Shown: piece by piece, positions 1 through 8,839 of the stretch | Layout: every line of letters begins with the position of its first letter | How positions within the stretch are numbered: the first letter of the stretch is position 1 | NCBI GenBank assembly: GCA_030681375.1 | Contig: JAUXWM010000035.1 | Span: 1-64,000 of the forward strand | Length of the DNA stretch: 64,000 nucleotides | DNA from: Gallionella sp. | Lineage (GTDB): Bacteria; Pseudomonadota; Gammaproteobacteria; Burkholderiales; Gallionellaceae | Direction of reading: 5' to 3' | Program-made: the position numbers and the translations under genes | The notes under the pieces: model-generated | What the model was told of the DNA's origin: nothing | The model's input: the letters and a program-made list of their open reading frames with translations, nothing else | The model's database searches: none

Positions 1-1
1 A

Positions 2-64
2 TAGCTGGTAGCTGGTAGCTGGTAGCTGGTAGCTGGTAGCTGGTAGCTGGTAGCTGGTAGCTGG
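2..64. repeat. Heptanucleotide tandem array TAGCTGG x9
   Basis: Nine perfect head-to-tail copies of TAGCTGG precede proB. On the plus strand each unit carries TAG, so the array puts a stop in all three plus frames within 21 bp. It is one of several 7-bp arrays in this window and probably lies at the 3' end of a gene left of the window, though that gene is not visible. Confidence 0.95.
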
Positions 65-96
65 TAATATTTTATTTTTTAATGTTGGAATCAACG

Positions 97-1215
97 ATGG
101 AAACCCTACTGGCCCAATGTAAACGCATCGTTATCAAAGTCGGCAGCAGCCTAGTGACCAATCAGGGCGCGGGACTAGACCTTAACGCACTGAGCAACTG
201 GGCCGAACAGATCGCCGCACTCCACGCCAACGGACACGAAGTCGTACTGGTCTCTTCAGGCGCCATTGCCGAAGGCATGCAACGCCTGGGATGGCGCACG
301 CGTCCCACATCGGTACACGACTTGCAGGCCGCTGCGGCAGTGGGTCAGATGGGGCTGATTCAGGCCTATGAGACCTGCTTCCGCAAACACGACCTGCATG
401 CCGCCCAGGTGCTGCTCACGCATGCCGATCTGGCCGACCGTGAGCGCTATCTCAATGCACGCACCACGCTGACAACACTGCTCAAGCTGCGCGTCATTCC
501 CATCATTAACGAGAACGATACCGTGGTCACCGATGAAATCAAATTCGGCGACAACGACACGCTGGGCGCACTGGTCACCAATTTGATAAACGCCGATGCG
601 CTGATCATTCTTACCGATCAGACTGGCTTGTTTACCGCTGATCCGCGCAAAGACCCTAGTGCCACATTAGTCAGCATGGCACAGGCTGGCGACGCACAAC
701 TGGAGAGCATGGCGGGAGGCGCGGGCAGCTCCATTGGTCGCGGCGGCATGCTCACCAAAATACTGGCCGCAAAACGCGCTGCTCACAGCGGCGCGCATAC
801 CGCCATCGCCTCCGGTCACGAACCAGACGTGCTGCTGCGACTGCTGCAGGGCGTATCTATCGGCACTTTGCTTACCGCGCCTACCCTGCCCCTCGCGGCA
901 CGCAAACAATGGCTCGCAGGCCACCTGCAGGTAGCGGGAACACTGATACTCGACCAGGGTGCGATCAAGGCACTGTGTTCAGACGGCAAGAGCCTGCTGC
1001 CGATAGGCGTAAAGCAGGTAATCGGGGAATTTCAACGCGGCGCAGTCGTCGCGTGCATCAGCCAAAGCGGCACAGACATCGCACGCGGCCTGATCAATTA
1101 CGACTCGAATGAAGCCTGTTTAATCTCAGGTCATGCCAGTGGCGAGATTTCCACGCTACTGGGTTATGGCGGCGATGACGAAATCATCCATAGAGATAAT
1201 CTCGTATTGCTATAA
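97..1215 (+). CDS. proB: Glutamate 5-kinase
   Basis: Catalyses the first step of proline synthesis, phosphorylating glutamate to gamma-glutamyl phosphate with ATP in the cytosol. The N-terminal amino-acid kinase domain begins with [14 protein letters not shown], contains the substrate loop [17 protein letters not shown] and the nucleotide segment [18 protein letters not shown]-terminal PUA domain covers roughly the last 90 residues. Length (372 aa) is normal for the family. I prefer the ATG at 97 because GGAA lies six bases before it; an in-frame ATG at 82 has no ribosome-binding site. The gene stands alone here, with proA not in view, and converges on the diguanylate cyclase downstream across a heptamer array. 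Confidence 0.95.
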   Translation: METLLAQCKRIVIKVGSSLVTNQGAGLDLNALSNWAEQIAALHANGHEVVLVSSGAIAEGMQRLGWRTRPTSVHDLQAAAAVGQMGLIQAYETCFRKHDLHAAQVLLTHADLADRERYLNARTTLTTLLKLRVIPIINENDTVVTDEIKFGDNDTLGALVTNLINADALIILTDQTGLFTADPRKDPSATLVSMAQAGDAQLESMAGGAGSSIGRGGMLTKILAAKRAAHSGAHTAIASGHEPDVLLRLLQGVSIGTLLTAPTLPLAARKQWLAGHLQVAGTLILDQGAIKALCSDGKSLLPIGVKQVIGEFQRGAVVACISQSGTDIARGLINYDSNEACLISGHASGEISTLLGYGGDDEIIHRDNLVLL

Positions 1216-1265
1216 ACAAGATTAGGTTTCGGCGACACAACAAGCATTCACAACCTGATGCTGCC

Positions 1266-1347
1266 CAATCCTCAATCCTCAATCCTCAATCCTCAATCCT
1301 CAGCCCTCAGTCCTCAGCCCTCAGCCCTCAGCCCTCAGTCCTCAGTC
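1266..1347. repeat. Heptanucleotide array CAATCCT / CAGYCCT
   Basis: Five copies of CAATCCT are followed by six copies of CAGCCCT or CAGTCCT, then a partial unit. The array sits between the converging 3' ends of proB and the response regulator. Read on the minus strand every unit contains TGA, so it closes all minus-strand frames just past the regulator's own stop. Confidence 0.93.
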
Positions 1348-1355
1348 TTAATTCC

Positions 1356-2324
1356 TCAAAGCTGTCCGTAGTTCAGAAAAGTGACAGTGTTACGGCCCTG
1401 ATTTTTGGATAGATAGAGCGCGTTATCAGCCGATTTGACCAGCATATCAACGGACAATTCGGCGCTGGGCATGACGCTGGCGACACCGCAGCTTACCGTC
1501 ACATGACCATAATCTGAGCCTTCATGCGGCATATTCAATTCAGCCACATGCTGACGAATGCGATTGGCCACCCAGTGCGCACCGCCTTCATCCGTGTCAC
1601 CTAGTATCATGACAAACTCTTCGCCGCCATAGCGTGCCACCAGATCACCGGCACGCGGGGCCGAACGCACCATTTCCTGCGCGACAGCTCTGAGACAATC
1701 ATCACCTTCCTGATGCCCGTAGCGGTCGTTATATTTCTTGAAAAAATCCACATCCAGCATCACGATGGACATCGGTTTTTTAAGTCGCAGGCATCGTCGC
1801 CATTCTCTGGCCAGCGACTCGTCAAACATACGGCGATTCGCGATACCCGTCAGCCCATCCGTCATCGATAGCCGTTGCAGCTCCTGATTTGCGTCATGCA
1901 ATTGCCCGGCCACCTTAACCAGGGCGCGCTGCATTTGCACCAGTCTGTACATCGCCCGTACCTTGGCCTGAACCACCACGCTACCCACCGGCTTCATGAT
2001 GTAGTCGTCACCTCCCACTTCGATGCCGCGTGCCAGATCTTCATCCTTGGACATGACGCTCAGAAAAATAATGGCCGTCCAGTCATCCTTGCCCTGCAGC
2101 CTGCGTATTTCCTTGGCAACATCGTAACCACTCATATCAGGCAGGATGATGTCGAGCAGAACGATGTCCGGTCGCTCACTGCTATACAGCTCAATAGCCT
2201 CTTTGCCGCTCTTGGCCTTTAGCGGCTTGACGTTCATATCATCGATATAACCGCAAATCGCCTTGAGCGCCACTTTGCTGTCTTCGACGACCAGCACTTT
2301 CAACTTGGATAATCTTTTCGGCAT
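1356..2324 (-). CDS. Response regulator with GGDEF output (diguanylate cyclase)
   Basis: A two-domain signalling protein of 322 aa expected to make cyclic di-GMP from two GTP when phosphorylated. The receiver domain (about residues 9-120) has the acidic pair ED near residue 14 and phospho-acceptor Asp58 in VLLDIILPDMSG. The GGDEF domain (about 155-318) has the active-site motif GGEEF. An RxxD inhibitory site (RAGD) lies five residues before it, so product feedback is likely. Architecture is PleD/WspR-like with a single receiver. The cognate kinase is not adjacent. It lies downstream of a small membrane-protein gene on the same strand with a 43-bp gap. Confidence 0.92.
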   Translation of the reverse strand: MPKRLSKLKVLVVEDSKVALKAICGYIDDMNVKPLKAKSGKEAIELYSSERPDIVLLDIILPDMSGYDVAKEIRRLQGKDDWTAIIFLSVMSKDEDLARGIEVGGDDYIMKPVGSVVVQAKVRAMYRLVQMQRALVKVAGQLHDANQELQRLSMTDGLTGIANRRMFDESLAREWRRCLRLKKPMSIVMLDVDFFKKYNDRYGHQEGDDCLRAVAQEMVRSAPRAGDLVARYGGEEFVMILGDTDEGGAHWVANRIRQHVAELNMPHEGSDYGHVTVSCGVASVMPSAELSVDMLVKSADNALYLSKNQGRNTVTFLNYGQL

Positions 2325-2367
2325 AAAACCCGTTCCGGTATATATTCAATGCGCACTGCGCACCCTG

Positions 2368-2859
2368 TCAAGCAAGCAATCTGTTACAGGCAATATTCAG
2401 CTCCTGCGCAGCGGCTCCAACCGTCGCACGCAGACCTCCTGCCTCGCGCTCTCCCCTCATCGGAGCCAACTGCACCATCACCTGCTCGGAAAAACTGCGT
2501 ACTATTTCATAATGGCTGTCTGCATCTTTCAGCAATGGCTGAGGGTTGATGGCCTGAAAATACAGCACGCCTGCGCGAAACCCGACGGCCAGCAGATAAT
2601 GGGCTGAACCGGGTACTGCTGCTTCACGCACTTCAAAATACTGCGTGGCGATATCGCCCTCCTGCGGGGCGGTCTCGCCAAATTTTCCGGCGATAAGCTC
2701 AAGAAAGTTTCTGGTGTGGGCGAGTTGCGGCGCAAGTATGAGGTGATACTGCCCTGGACGCTGAATAATGAGCGGACTATCCAGCCGCACGGGTTTGCGT
2801 ATTAGCAGGATAACCAGCGCAATCAGGATAGCGAGTAATAAAGCCTCGTACATTTTCAT
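2368..2859 (-). CDS. Hypothetical single-pass membrane protein
   Basis: A 163-residue protein that I do not recognise. Residues 5-21 form one hydrophobic membrane segment followed by RKP, so the rest is probably cytosolic by the positive-inside rule. The remainder is soluble, with mixed alpha/beta character and no cysteine cluster or catalytic motif that I can name. Codon usage looks like that of neighbouring genes. It lies between pbpG and the diguanylate cyclase on the same strand (gaps of 33 and 43 bp), so co-transcription is plausible. A second ATG two codons in is an alternative start. Confidence 0.7.
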   Translation of the reverse strand: MKMYEALLLAILIALVILLIRKPVRLDSPLIIQRPGQYHLILAPQLAHTRNFLELIAGKFGETAPQEGDIATQYFEVREAAVPGSAHYLLAVGFRAGVLYFQAINPQPLLKDADSHYEIVRSFSEQVMVQLAPMRGEREAGGLRATVGAAAQELNIACNRLLA

Positions 2860-2892
2860 TAAAAAGGGGTGGCAACCACCCCTCGCATAAAG

Positions 2893-3792
2893 TTAGCCCC
2901 GACGCACGGCTTTTCCGTGGACATTGGCACTTTCTATCCACTTCTTGACGCGGTTCGCATCACCTATGCGGGTATTTTTCCCCGCCGAATCCAGCAGCAC
3001 AATAATAACCGAGCGATGACGTATTTGCGCCTGCATGACCAGACAACGCCCGGCCTCGTTGATATATCCGGTCTTGCTCACGCCGATGTCCCACGAGGCA
3101 TTCTTAACCAGCGGATTAGTATTATTGAAGCGCAACTCGCGCCCGCGCGTTCCCTCTACAGAATGCGTGACCGTGGTGGTGTACTGGTGGATCAATTTAT
3201 AGTTACGCGCAGCGGCAACCATTTTAACCAGATCGCGAGCCGTTGAAACATTTTCGCTATTCAGCCCTGTCGGGTCACGGAAAGTCGTATTCAGCATACC
3301 CAGCTTACGCGCCTTGGCATTCATCGCCGCCACCGCTGCGGACATGCCGCCCGGATAACTGCGCGCCAATGCCGATGCCGCGCGATTTTCAGAAGACATC
3401 AGCGCCAGCCTGAGCATTTCATTGCGTGTAAACGTCGTGCCTATGCGCAAACGGGAATGCGTTCCCTTCAGGCTATCCAGATCGGCCACGTCCACGCTGA
3501 TTTCTTCGTCCAGATCAGGCTTGGCATCCAGCACCACCATCGCCGTCATCAATTTGGTAATAGAGGCTATGGGCGCAATCGCATCAGGATTCTTGGTGTA
3601 TAGCGGACGCTGCGATTGTTCGTCATAAATCAATGCGATAGACGAATTTAACTTGGGGCTGGAAACCGGCTGGAATGCCGCAGAGGAAAGCTCGCGATCA
3701 AATTTTGCGGAAATACGACTGGAATTATACTCATCAGCCTGTGCAAGCAAAGCATGACCAGCCAGAAAACACATCAGCAATCTTTTTTTCAC
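2893..3792 (-). CDS. pbpG: D-alanyl-D-alanine endopeptidase (PBP7 type)
   Basis: A periplasmic low-molecular-weight penicillin-binding protein of family S11 that cleaves D-Ala-mDAP cross-links during peptidoglycan remodelling. A signal peptide (MKKRLLMCFLAGHALLAQA) is followed by the three S11 motifs: SxxK as SITK in IAPIASITKLM, SxN as SEN in MSSENRAA, and KTG in VSKTGYINEAG. At 299 aa without the C-terminal amphipathic anchor domain of DacA-type carboxypeptidases, it matches PbpG rather than DacA. The two are related, so endopeptidase specificity is inferred from length and layout. Confidence 0.88.
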   Translation of the reverse strand: MKKRLLMCFLAGHALLAQADEYNSSRISAKFDRELSSAAFQPVSSPKLNSSIALIYDEQSQRPLYTKNPDAIAPIASITKLMTAMVVLDAKPDLDEEISVDVADLDSLKGTHSRLRIGTTFTRNEMLRLALMSSENRAASALARSYPGGMSAAVAAMNAKARKLGMLNTTFRDPTGLNSENVSTARDLVKMVAAARNYKLIHQYTTTVTHSVEGTRGRELRFNNTNPLVKNASWDIGVSKTGYINEAGRCLVMQAQIRHRSVIIVLLDSAGKNTRIGDANRVKKWIESANVHGKAVRRG

Positions 3793-3846
3793 TTTTTACT
3801 CCCGAGCAAGCACAAGGCTGAAAGGATACCCCAAAATCAATATAAA

Positions 3847-5640
3847 TCAATAGCCAATGGGCTTCTGTTCTACACGTTTCTGAAGATTCCACATTTGCGC
3901 GTACAAACCGCCGTGCAACAACAATTCATTATGCGTACCACGTTCTACGATACCGCCTCTATCCATCACCAGAATCTGATTGGCATCCACTACAGTGGAC
4001 AAACGATGCGCAACGATCAAGGTGGTGCGGTTTTGTGCGATGGCGTGCAATTCCGCCTGGATTGCCTTCTCGGATTTCGAGTCCAGCGCCGAAGTTGCCT
4101 CATCAAAAATCAAAATCGCCGGGTTTTTCAGTATTGCCCGTGCGATCGCCACACGCTGCTTTTCACCACCCGATAGCTTCAGGCCGCGCTCACCCACCCG
4201 TGTTTCATAGCCTAGCGGCAGCGATTCAATAAACGCGTGTATATGCGCCGCCTGAGCCGCCGCAACAACCGCTTCGCGGTCGGCCTCGGGTCGTCCATAA
4301 GCGATGTTGTAATAAATCGTGTCATTAAACAACACGGTATCCTGCGGCACGATACCGATCGCCGCGCGCAGGCTGCTCTGCGTCACCTCGCGTATATCCT
4401 GCCCGTTGATGCGTATCGACCCTGTTTGCACATCATAAAATCGAAACAACAAACGCGACAAGGTGGACTTGCCCGCCCCGCTCGCTCCCACCACGGCCAC
4501 GGTATGCCCGGCCGGAATACTGAAATTCACATCGAAGAGAATTTGCCGGTCGACATCATAGCCGAAGCTGACATGCTCAAATCTCACCTCGGCATTACCG
4601 GGTGACAAAGCCCGCGCATCGGGCGCATCCGCGATTTCGCGGTGTTCGTGCAACAAACCGAACATCTTTTCCATATCCGCCAGCGCATGGCGGATCTCGC
4701 GGTACACGAAACCGAGGAAATGCAAGGGCATATACAGTTGCAACATAAACACGTTCACCAGCACCAGATCGCCCAGCGTCATCGTGCCCTTCACCACCTC
4801 ATCGGCAGCCAGCCACATCAGCGCGGTAATGCCGATGGCGATAATGACGCTTTGCCCGGCATTCAGGAAGGCGAGCGAAGTCTGATTGCGCACCGCAGCC
4901 GTTTCCCAGTGCTGCATATTATGGTCATAGCGGCGCGCCTCGTATTGCTCGTTGCCAAAATATTTTACCGTCTCATAATTGAGCAGGCTGTCAATCGCGC
5001 GACTGTTCGCCTTGGAATCCAGGTCGTTCATGGTACGCCGCACGACCATGCGCCATTCGGTGACAAACAGGGTAAAACCGATATAGATGACCAGCGTGAC
5101 AAAGGTGATTATTGCGAACCAGGCGCTGTATTTACTGAGCAGAATGGCCGCCACCAGCCCTATCTCCAGCAGGGTCGGCAGAATATTGAACAGCATGAAA
5201 TTCAACAGGAAGCCAATACCGCGCGTACCACGCTCGATGTCGCGTGCCACGCCGCCGGTTTGTCTGTCCAGATGAAAGCGCAGACTCAGATTGTGCAAAT
5301 GCTCGAATACCTGCAAGGCTACGCGCCGGATCGCGCGCTGCGTCACCTTGGCAAATACCGCATCGCGCAATTCGCCAAACAACGTGCTGAGCAGACGCAG
5401 CAAGCCATAGCCCAGAATCAGGAACACAGGAACCATCAATACCGCTTGCGACTTATCCAGCGCATCGATGATCTGCTTGAGCACCAGCGGAACGCCGACA
5501 TTGCCGAACTTGGCCAGGATCAACAGGCTCATCGCCAGTATCACCCTGCCCTTGAATTCCATCAGGTAGGGAATGAGTGAGCGTAGGGTCTGCCAGCCGC
5601 CGCGCGTGTCGTGCTCTGAGTGTGATGAAGAAGGTCGCAT
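3847..5640 (-). CDS. ABC transporter, fused permease/ATPase (Atm1/HMT1 type)
   Basis: A half-transporter of about 597 aa that works as a homodimer in the inner membrane. Residues about 20-310 form the six-helix exporter domain. The nucleotide-binding domain that follows has Walker A GASGAGKS, signature LSGGEKQR, Walker B ILIFDEATSALD and the switch histidine in IVAHRLST. Similarity in layout to the ABCB7/Atm1 group suggests export of glutathione-linked metal or sulfur compounds; the substrate is inferred. The ATG at 5640 (MRPSSSHSE) is preferred. A longer frame starts at 5700 but would cover a putative promoter. Divergent from the CHASE2 gene. Confidence 0.88.
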   Translation of the reverse strand: MRPSSSHSEHDTRGGWQTLRSLIPYLMEFKGRVILAMSLLILAKFGNVGVPLVLKQIIDALDKSQAVLMVPVFLILGYGLLRLLSTLFGELRDAVFAKVTQRAIRRVALQVFEHLHNLSLRFHLDRQTGGVARDIERGTRGIGFLLNFMLFNILPTLLEIGLVAAILLSKYSAWFAIITFVTLVIYIGFTLFVTEWRMVVRRTMNDLDSKANSRAIDSLLNYETVKYFGNEQYEARRYDHNMQHWETAAVRNQTSLAFLNAGQSVIIAIGITALMWLAADEVVKGTMTLGDLVLVNVFMLQLYMPLHFLGFVYREIRHALADMEKMFGLLHEHREIADAPDARALSPGNAEVRFEHVSFGYDVDRQILFDVNFSIPAGHTVAVVGASGAGKSTLSRLLFRFYDVQTGSIRINGQDIREVTQSSLRAAIGIVPQDTVLFNDTIYYNIAYGRPEADREAVVAAAQAAHIHAFIESLPLGYETRVGERGLKLSGGEKQRVAIARAILKNPAILIFDEATSALDSKSEKAIQAELHAIAQNRTTLIVAHRLSTVVDANQILVMDRGGIVERGTHNELLLHGGLYAQMWNLQKRVEQKPIGY

Positions 5641-5667
5641 AATCTGACAACAAAAAAGTAGGTGTCG

Positions 5668-5673
5668 ATTATA
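5668..5673 (-). promoter_or_regulatory. Putative -10 box for the ABC exporter
   Basis: The minus strand reads TATAAT here, 28 bases upstream of the ABC exporter ATG. No convincing -35 hexamer is visible at normal spacing. The site is in the divergent gap with the CHASE2 gene. Confidence 0.35.
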
Positions 5674-5720
5674 GCCGCTGCTGTGTGCATAATATGACAT
5701 CCTTAGCTTTGTGCCGTGCC

Positions 5721-7424
5721 ATGAACCCTATCGCCGCCCTCTCCTACCATCTCAGAAGCCTGTTCAGCCGACTGTCAGGTCTGCTGGCAAAAAAATGGAA
5801 TACCAGCTTCTATCTCTATCTGGCTGCGCTGTTCAGCGTATTGATCGTGGCGGATACGGCTTTCCTGCACTTGACCACCAATATGCGTCAGGGCGCTTTT
5901 GACATGATGGTGAGGTACAGGCTGGTGGTGCCTGAGGCAGATAAAGACATCGTCATCGTGGATATCAATGAAGCGAGCCTGGCCGCAATGGCTCAGGAAT
6001 ACGGACGCTGGCCGTGGCCACGGCAGGTGCTGGCTGAGTTTGTCGAACAAATTGAAAAACAGCATCCCCAAGCGGTGGTTTTCGACGTCCTGCTCAGCGA
6101 TGCAGATGTTTACAATCCCGACAGCGATGCCTATTTTGATGCCGCCATCGCCGCCACCCATAACACCTATTTCCCGATGTTGCGGCTGGATCCGGCGGAT
6201 GACGCCCTGAGCCAGATCAAACCGGGCATGATTCCGGGTGTCACACCGCTGAACAGCGGGGCCAGCCCGGACGCGACGGTGGCGATGGTGCTGCCTTACT
6301 TTAACTCGGTGCTGACAAGTGGCCGGATGGGGCTGCACAACATCTATCCTGATTTTGACGGTATCGTGCGCCAGTATCCGGTGTACCGCAACGACTACGG
6401 CTGGAAAATCCCCTCGCTCCCGCTGACCATCGCAAAGCAGCAGGGCTACCCCCAGCCTGATGCTGCAAGCGTGCTGCTCAACTGGCGCGGCCCGCCGTTC
6501 ACTTACAATTCCGCCAGCTTCAGCGATGTCTTCAACGATTTCTCCCGTCAGAACAAACAACGCGCAGCCGATGAATTTACCGGCAAGATCGTCATCATCG
6601 GTTCGACCGCGCCCAGCCTGTTTGACATCAAACCCACTCCGCTCTCCCGCACCCATCCCGGCGTGGAAATACTCGCCACCGCGATCGACAACTTCAAACA
6701 CGGCGATTTTTTGCGATTTCCGGATGCACGCATCCTATACCTGCTGCTAACGCTCTCCGTCATCTGGGCCACCGCATGGGGTTTTTACCGCGACACCGGG
6801 CGCGACAAAATAGACAGGCTGTTCGGCGCCTCGCAATTCATCCTGCTCGGCATTTCCTATGCCAGCATCAATTTCACCAACACCTACATCAATCTCACCG
6901 GCCCGGTCACGCTGGGCCTGGCCTACTTCACCCTCGCACGGCTCTATGACTACGCCACCAGCAAACAGCTGGAACAAAATACTGTGCGTATGGCACAACA
7001 ACGGAGTGGCGATTTGCACGGCGTGCTGATGCTGATTCAGCTGCGCAGCGACATGCTGAACGATGCGGTGCGCGAGAAGATCCGCCTGGGGATGGAAAAA
7101 ATCGGCAGTCACGACAAGAGCGTCGAAATAATCAAGGGTGAACAACAAGGCCTGTGGGATTTGTTTGAAAATACCCTGGCCATATCCTGGTTGTGCGACG
7201 CGAATGACGATGACAGCCGACTGATGATCGCCCGCGACATTCAGGCACTGCAACAGGCTATCGCCCCGCTGTTACACAAATACTGCGCAAGCAGGGATAA
7301 TGACATATCCAGTTTCATCTTTGAGGGGGGCATCGCCGGCGGAAAACAGGCCCGCGAGAGCTGGCGTACACTGTTTGCCGAAGCGCTGCTGCACTGGCAT
7401 GAAGAAAAAGTCGTTAGTCGTTAG
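5721..7424 (+). CDS. CHASE2-domain membrane protein, no recognised output domain
   Basis: A 567-residue inner-membrane protein. One N-terminal helix (FYLYLAALFSVLIVADTAFL) precedes an extracytoplasmic CHASE2 sensor domain of about 260 residues (DIVIVDINEASLAAM ... GKIVIIGSTAPSLFD). Hydrophobic helices follow (ILYLLLTLSVIWATAWGF and further segments). CHASE2 usually feeds a cyclase, kinase or GGDEF domain. Here the roughly 180-residue cytoplasmic tail matches none that I know and is mainly helical and polar. The start is uncertain: ATGs at 5685, 5694 and 5721 are in frame and none has a good ribosome-binding site. The last five codons and the stop lie inside a GTCGTTA heptamer array. Confidence 0.85.
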   Translation: MNPIAALSYHLRSLFSRLSGLLAKKWNTSFYLYLAALFSVLIVADTAFLHLTTNMRQGAFDMMVRYRLVVPEADKDIVIVDINEASLAAMAQEYGRWPWPRQVLAEFVEQIEKQHPQAVVFDVLLSDADVYNPDSDAYFDAAIAATHNTYFPMLRLDPADDALSQIKPGMIPGVTPLNSGASPDATVAMVLPYFNSVLTSGRMGLHNIYPDFDGIVRQYPVYRNDYGWKIPSLPLTIAKQQGYPQPDAASVLLNWRGPPFTYNSASFSDVFNDFSRQNKQRAADEFTGKIVIIGSTAPSLFDIKPTPLSRTHPGVEILATAIDNFKHGDFLRFPDARILYLLLTLSVIWATAWGFYRDTGRDKIDRLFGASQFILLGISYASINFTNTYINLTGPVTLGLAYFTLARLYDYATSKQLEQNTVRMAQQRSGDLHGVLMLIQLRSDMLNDAVREKIRLGMEKIGSHDKSVEIIKGEQQGLWDLFENTLAISWLCDANDDDSRLMIARDIQALQQAIAPLLHKYCASRDNDISSFIFEGGIAGGKQARESWRTLFAEALLHWHEEKVVSR

Positions 7425-7462
7425 TCGTTAGTCGTTAGTCGTTAGTCGTTAGTCGTTAGTCG
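7410..7462. repeat. Heptanucleotide array GTCGTTA x7
   Basis: Seven perfect copies of GTCGTTA plus a partial unit. The array encodes the C-terminal residues VVSR and the TAG stop of the CHASE2 protein. Because the unit holds TAG on one strand and TAA on the other, three copies stop translation in all six frames. The same heptamer recurs at 36711-36762. Confidence 0.97.
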
Positions 7463-7480
7463 CAAGATTATGAGGATGCC

Positions 7481-7975
7481 ATGAAATTTTATCTGTTATT
7501 CACACTATTTATCGCTGGCGCTGCGCAGGCGGCCGAGAGCGGCACCACTGTCAAGACAGACAGCGTGAGGTCTGCGCCATTTTCAGATGCGAAAATCATC
7601 ACCACGCTGCCCGCTGCCACCCGCGTCGAAATCCTCAAGAAAGACGGCGGCTGGTATCAAATCAAGAGTCCTCAGGGCAGCGGCTGGATACGCATGCTCA
7701 GCCTGCGGCGCGGCGATGTAAAAGCAGCGACCGGGCCGATATCCGGGCTGGCAAGCCTGGCTTCGGGGCGTGCCGGCACCGGCAAAATCGTCGCCACCAC
7801 CGGCATACGCGGCCTGAATGAAGAAGAGCTCAAGGCGGCTCACTATGACGAAAAACAGATTGCACTCCTGGAATCATCGACGAGCAGCCGTGTGGAGGCA
7901 CAAAAATATGCGGCTAAAGCCAGGCTGAAAGCGCGACAGATAGATTACCTTGCTGAACCGGGAGCATCGAAATGA
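7481..7975 (+). CDS. Secreted bacterial SH3-domain protein
   Basis: A 164-residue exported protein. The signal peptide MKFYLLFTLFIAGAAQAAES is followed by an SH3b fold at about 25-80, with the typical pattern VKTDSVRSAPFSDAKIITTLPAATRVEILKKDGGWYQI. The remaining part is charged and alanine-rich, with no motif I can name. Such domains often bind cell-wall peptides. The stop codon overlaps the start of the downstream M48 protease gene by 4 bp, so the two are translationally coupled and may act together in the periplasm. Confidence 0.82.
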   Translation: MKFYLLFTLFIAGAAQAAESGTTVKTDSVRSAPFSDAKIITTLPAATRVEILKKDGGWYQIKSPQGSGWIRMLSLRRGDVKAATGPISGLASLASGRAGTGKIVATTGIRGLNEEELKAAHYDEKQIALLESSTSSRVEAQKYAAKARLKARQIDYLAEPGASK

Positions 7976-8802
7976 ATAAATTAACAGCAAAAATATTCGT
8001 CATTGCCGCGCTGGCCTTATTGCTACAAACCGCACAGGCTTTTGACTTTGGACAAGAGTTGAGAAACGCCGCCAGAGAATTACAAAAACCGGGCGGCTCC
8101 GCGAATCTCGGCGGCTATTCCGAAGAGGAAGAAGTCGCCATCGGCCGACAGATTGCGGGCAACCTGCTCGGCGCTGCCCCGCTGGTGCAAGATAAAAAAC
8201 TGCAGAAGTACGTCAATAACGTCGGTCGCTGGGTCGCCATCCAGAGTGAACGCCCCGATCTGGTCTGGCATTTCGGCGTAATCGACAGCAGCGACATCAA
8301 CGCATTCGCCGCCCCTGGCGGCTATATCTTCGTCACCCGCGGCCTATACAAACTTCTGAACGATGAAGCCGAACTGGCTGGCGTGCTGGCGCATGAAATC
8401 GGCCACGTCATCAGCAAACACCACCTGAAGATACTGCAACAAGGCAAAATGCTGGATTTAGGCAGCAAGCTGCTCGGCAAACAAGTCGGCGACGACAAGA
8501 TCGGCAGGCTGATCGGTAGCGGCGCCGAAATCGTCTCGCGCTCACTGGACAAAGGTGCGGAATTCGAAGCGGATCGCATCGGCGTCGTGCTGGCGGCGCG
8601 CGCGGGCTATGATGCCTATGGCCTGCCCGGCGTGCTACAGGAAATCGGTCATACCGCAGCAGACGACAGCAGCGTCGCCTTGCTGTTCAAGACCCACCCG
8701 CATCCGGACGACAGACTGGCAAAGCTGGGAGAGGCGATGGACAGCCGCTTCGACGGACTCAACGGGCAAACGGCGGCCAAACGTTTATACAAAATCAAAT
8801 AG
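7972..8802 (+). CDS. M48-family zinc metalloprotease, periplasmic
   Basis: A 276-residue exported peptidase. The signal sequence MNKLTAKIFVIAALALLLQTAQA is followed by the family signature: zinc motif HEIGH in VLAHEIGHVISKHH and the third-ligand region EFEADRIGVVLAARAGYD. It resembles BepA/LoiP/Oma1-type proteases that act in outer-membrane protein quality control. BepA also has C-terminal TPRs, which are absent here, so the LoiP-like group fits better. It overlaps the SH3 gene by 4 bp. Confidence 0.9.
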   Translation: MNKLTAKIFVIAALALLLQTAQAFDFGQELRNAARELQKPGGSANLGGYSEEEEVAIGRQIAGNLLGAAPLVQDKKLQKYVNNVGRWVAIQSERPDLVWHFGVIDSSDINAFAAPGGYIFVTRGLYKLLNDEAELAGVLAHEIGHVISKHHLKILQQGKMLDLGSKLLGKQVGDDKIGRLIGSGAEIVSRSLDKGAEFEADRIGVVLAARAGYDAYGLPGVLQEIGHTAADDSSVALLFKTHPHPDDRLAKLGEAMDSRFDGLNGQTAAKRLYKIK

Positions 8803-8839
8803 CCGGGTTCGCAACCTGAGCGCAATTAACGGGAGGAAA

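Noticed and set aside
4642..5580. 312-codon plus-strand frame opposite the ABC exporter
   Set aside because: Antisense shadow with His/Gln-rich low-complexity translation.
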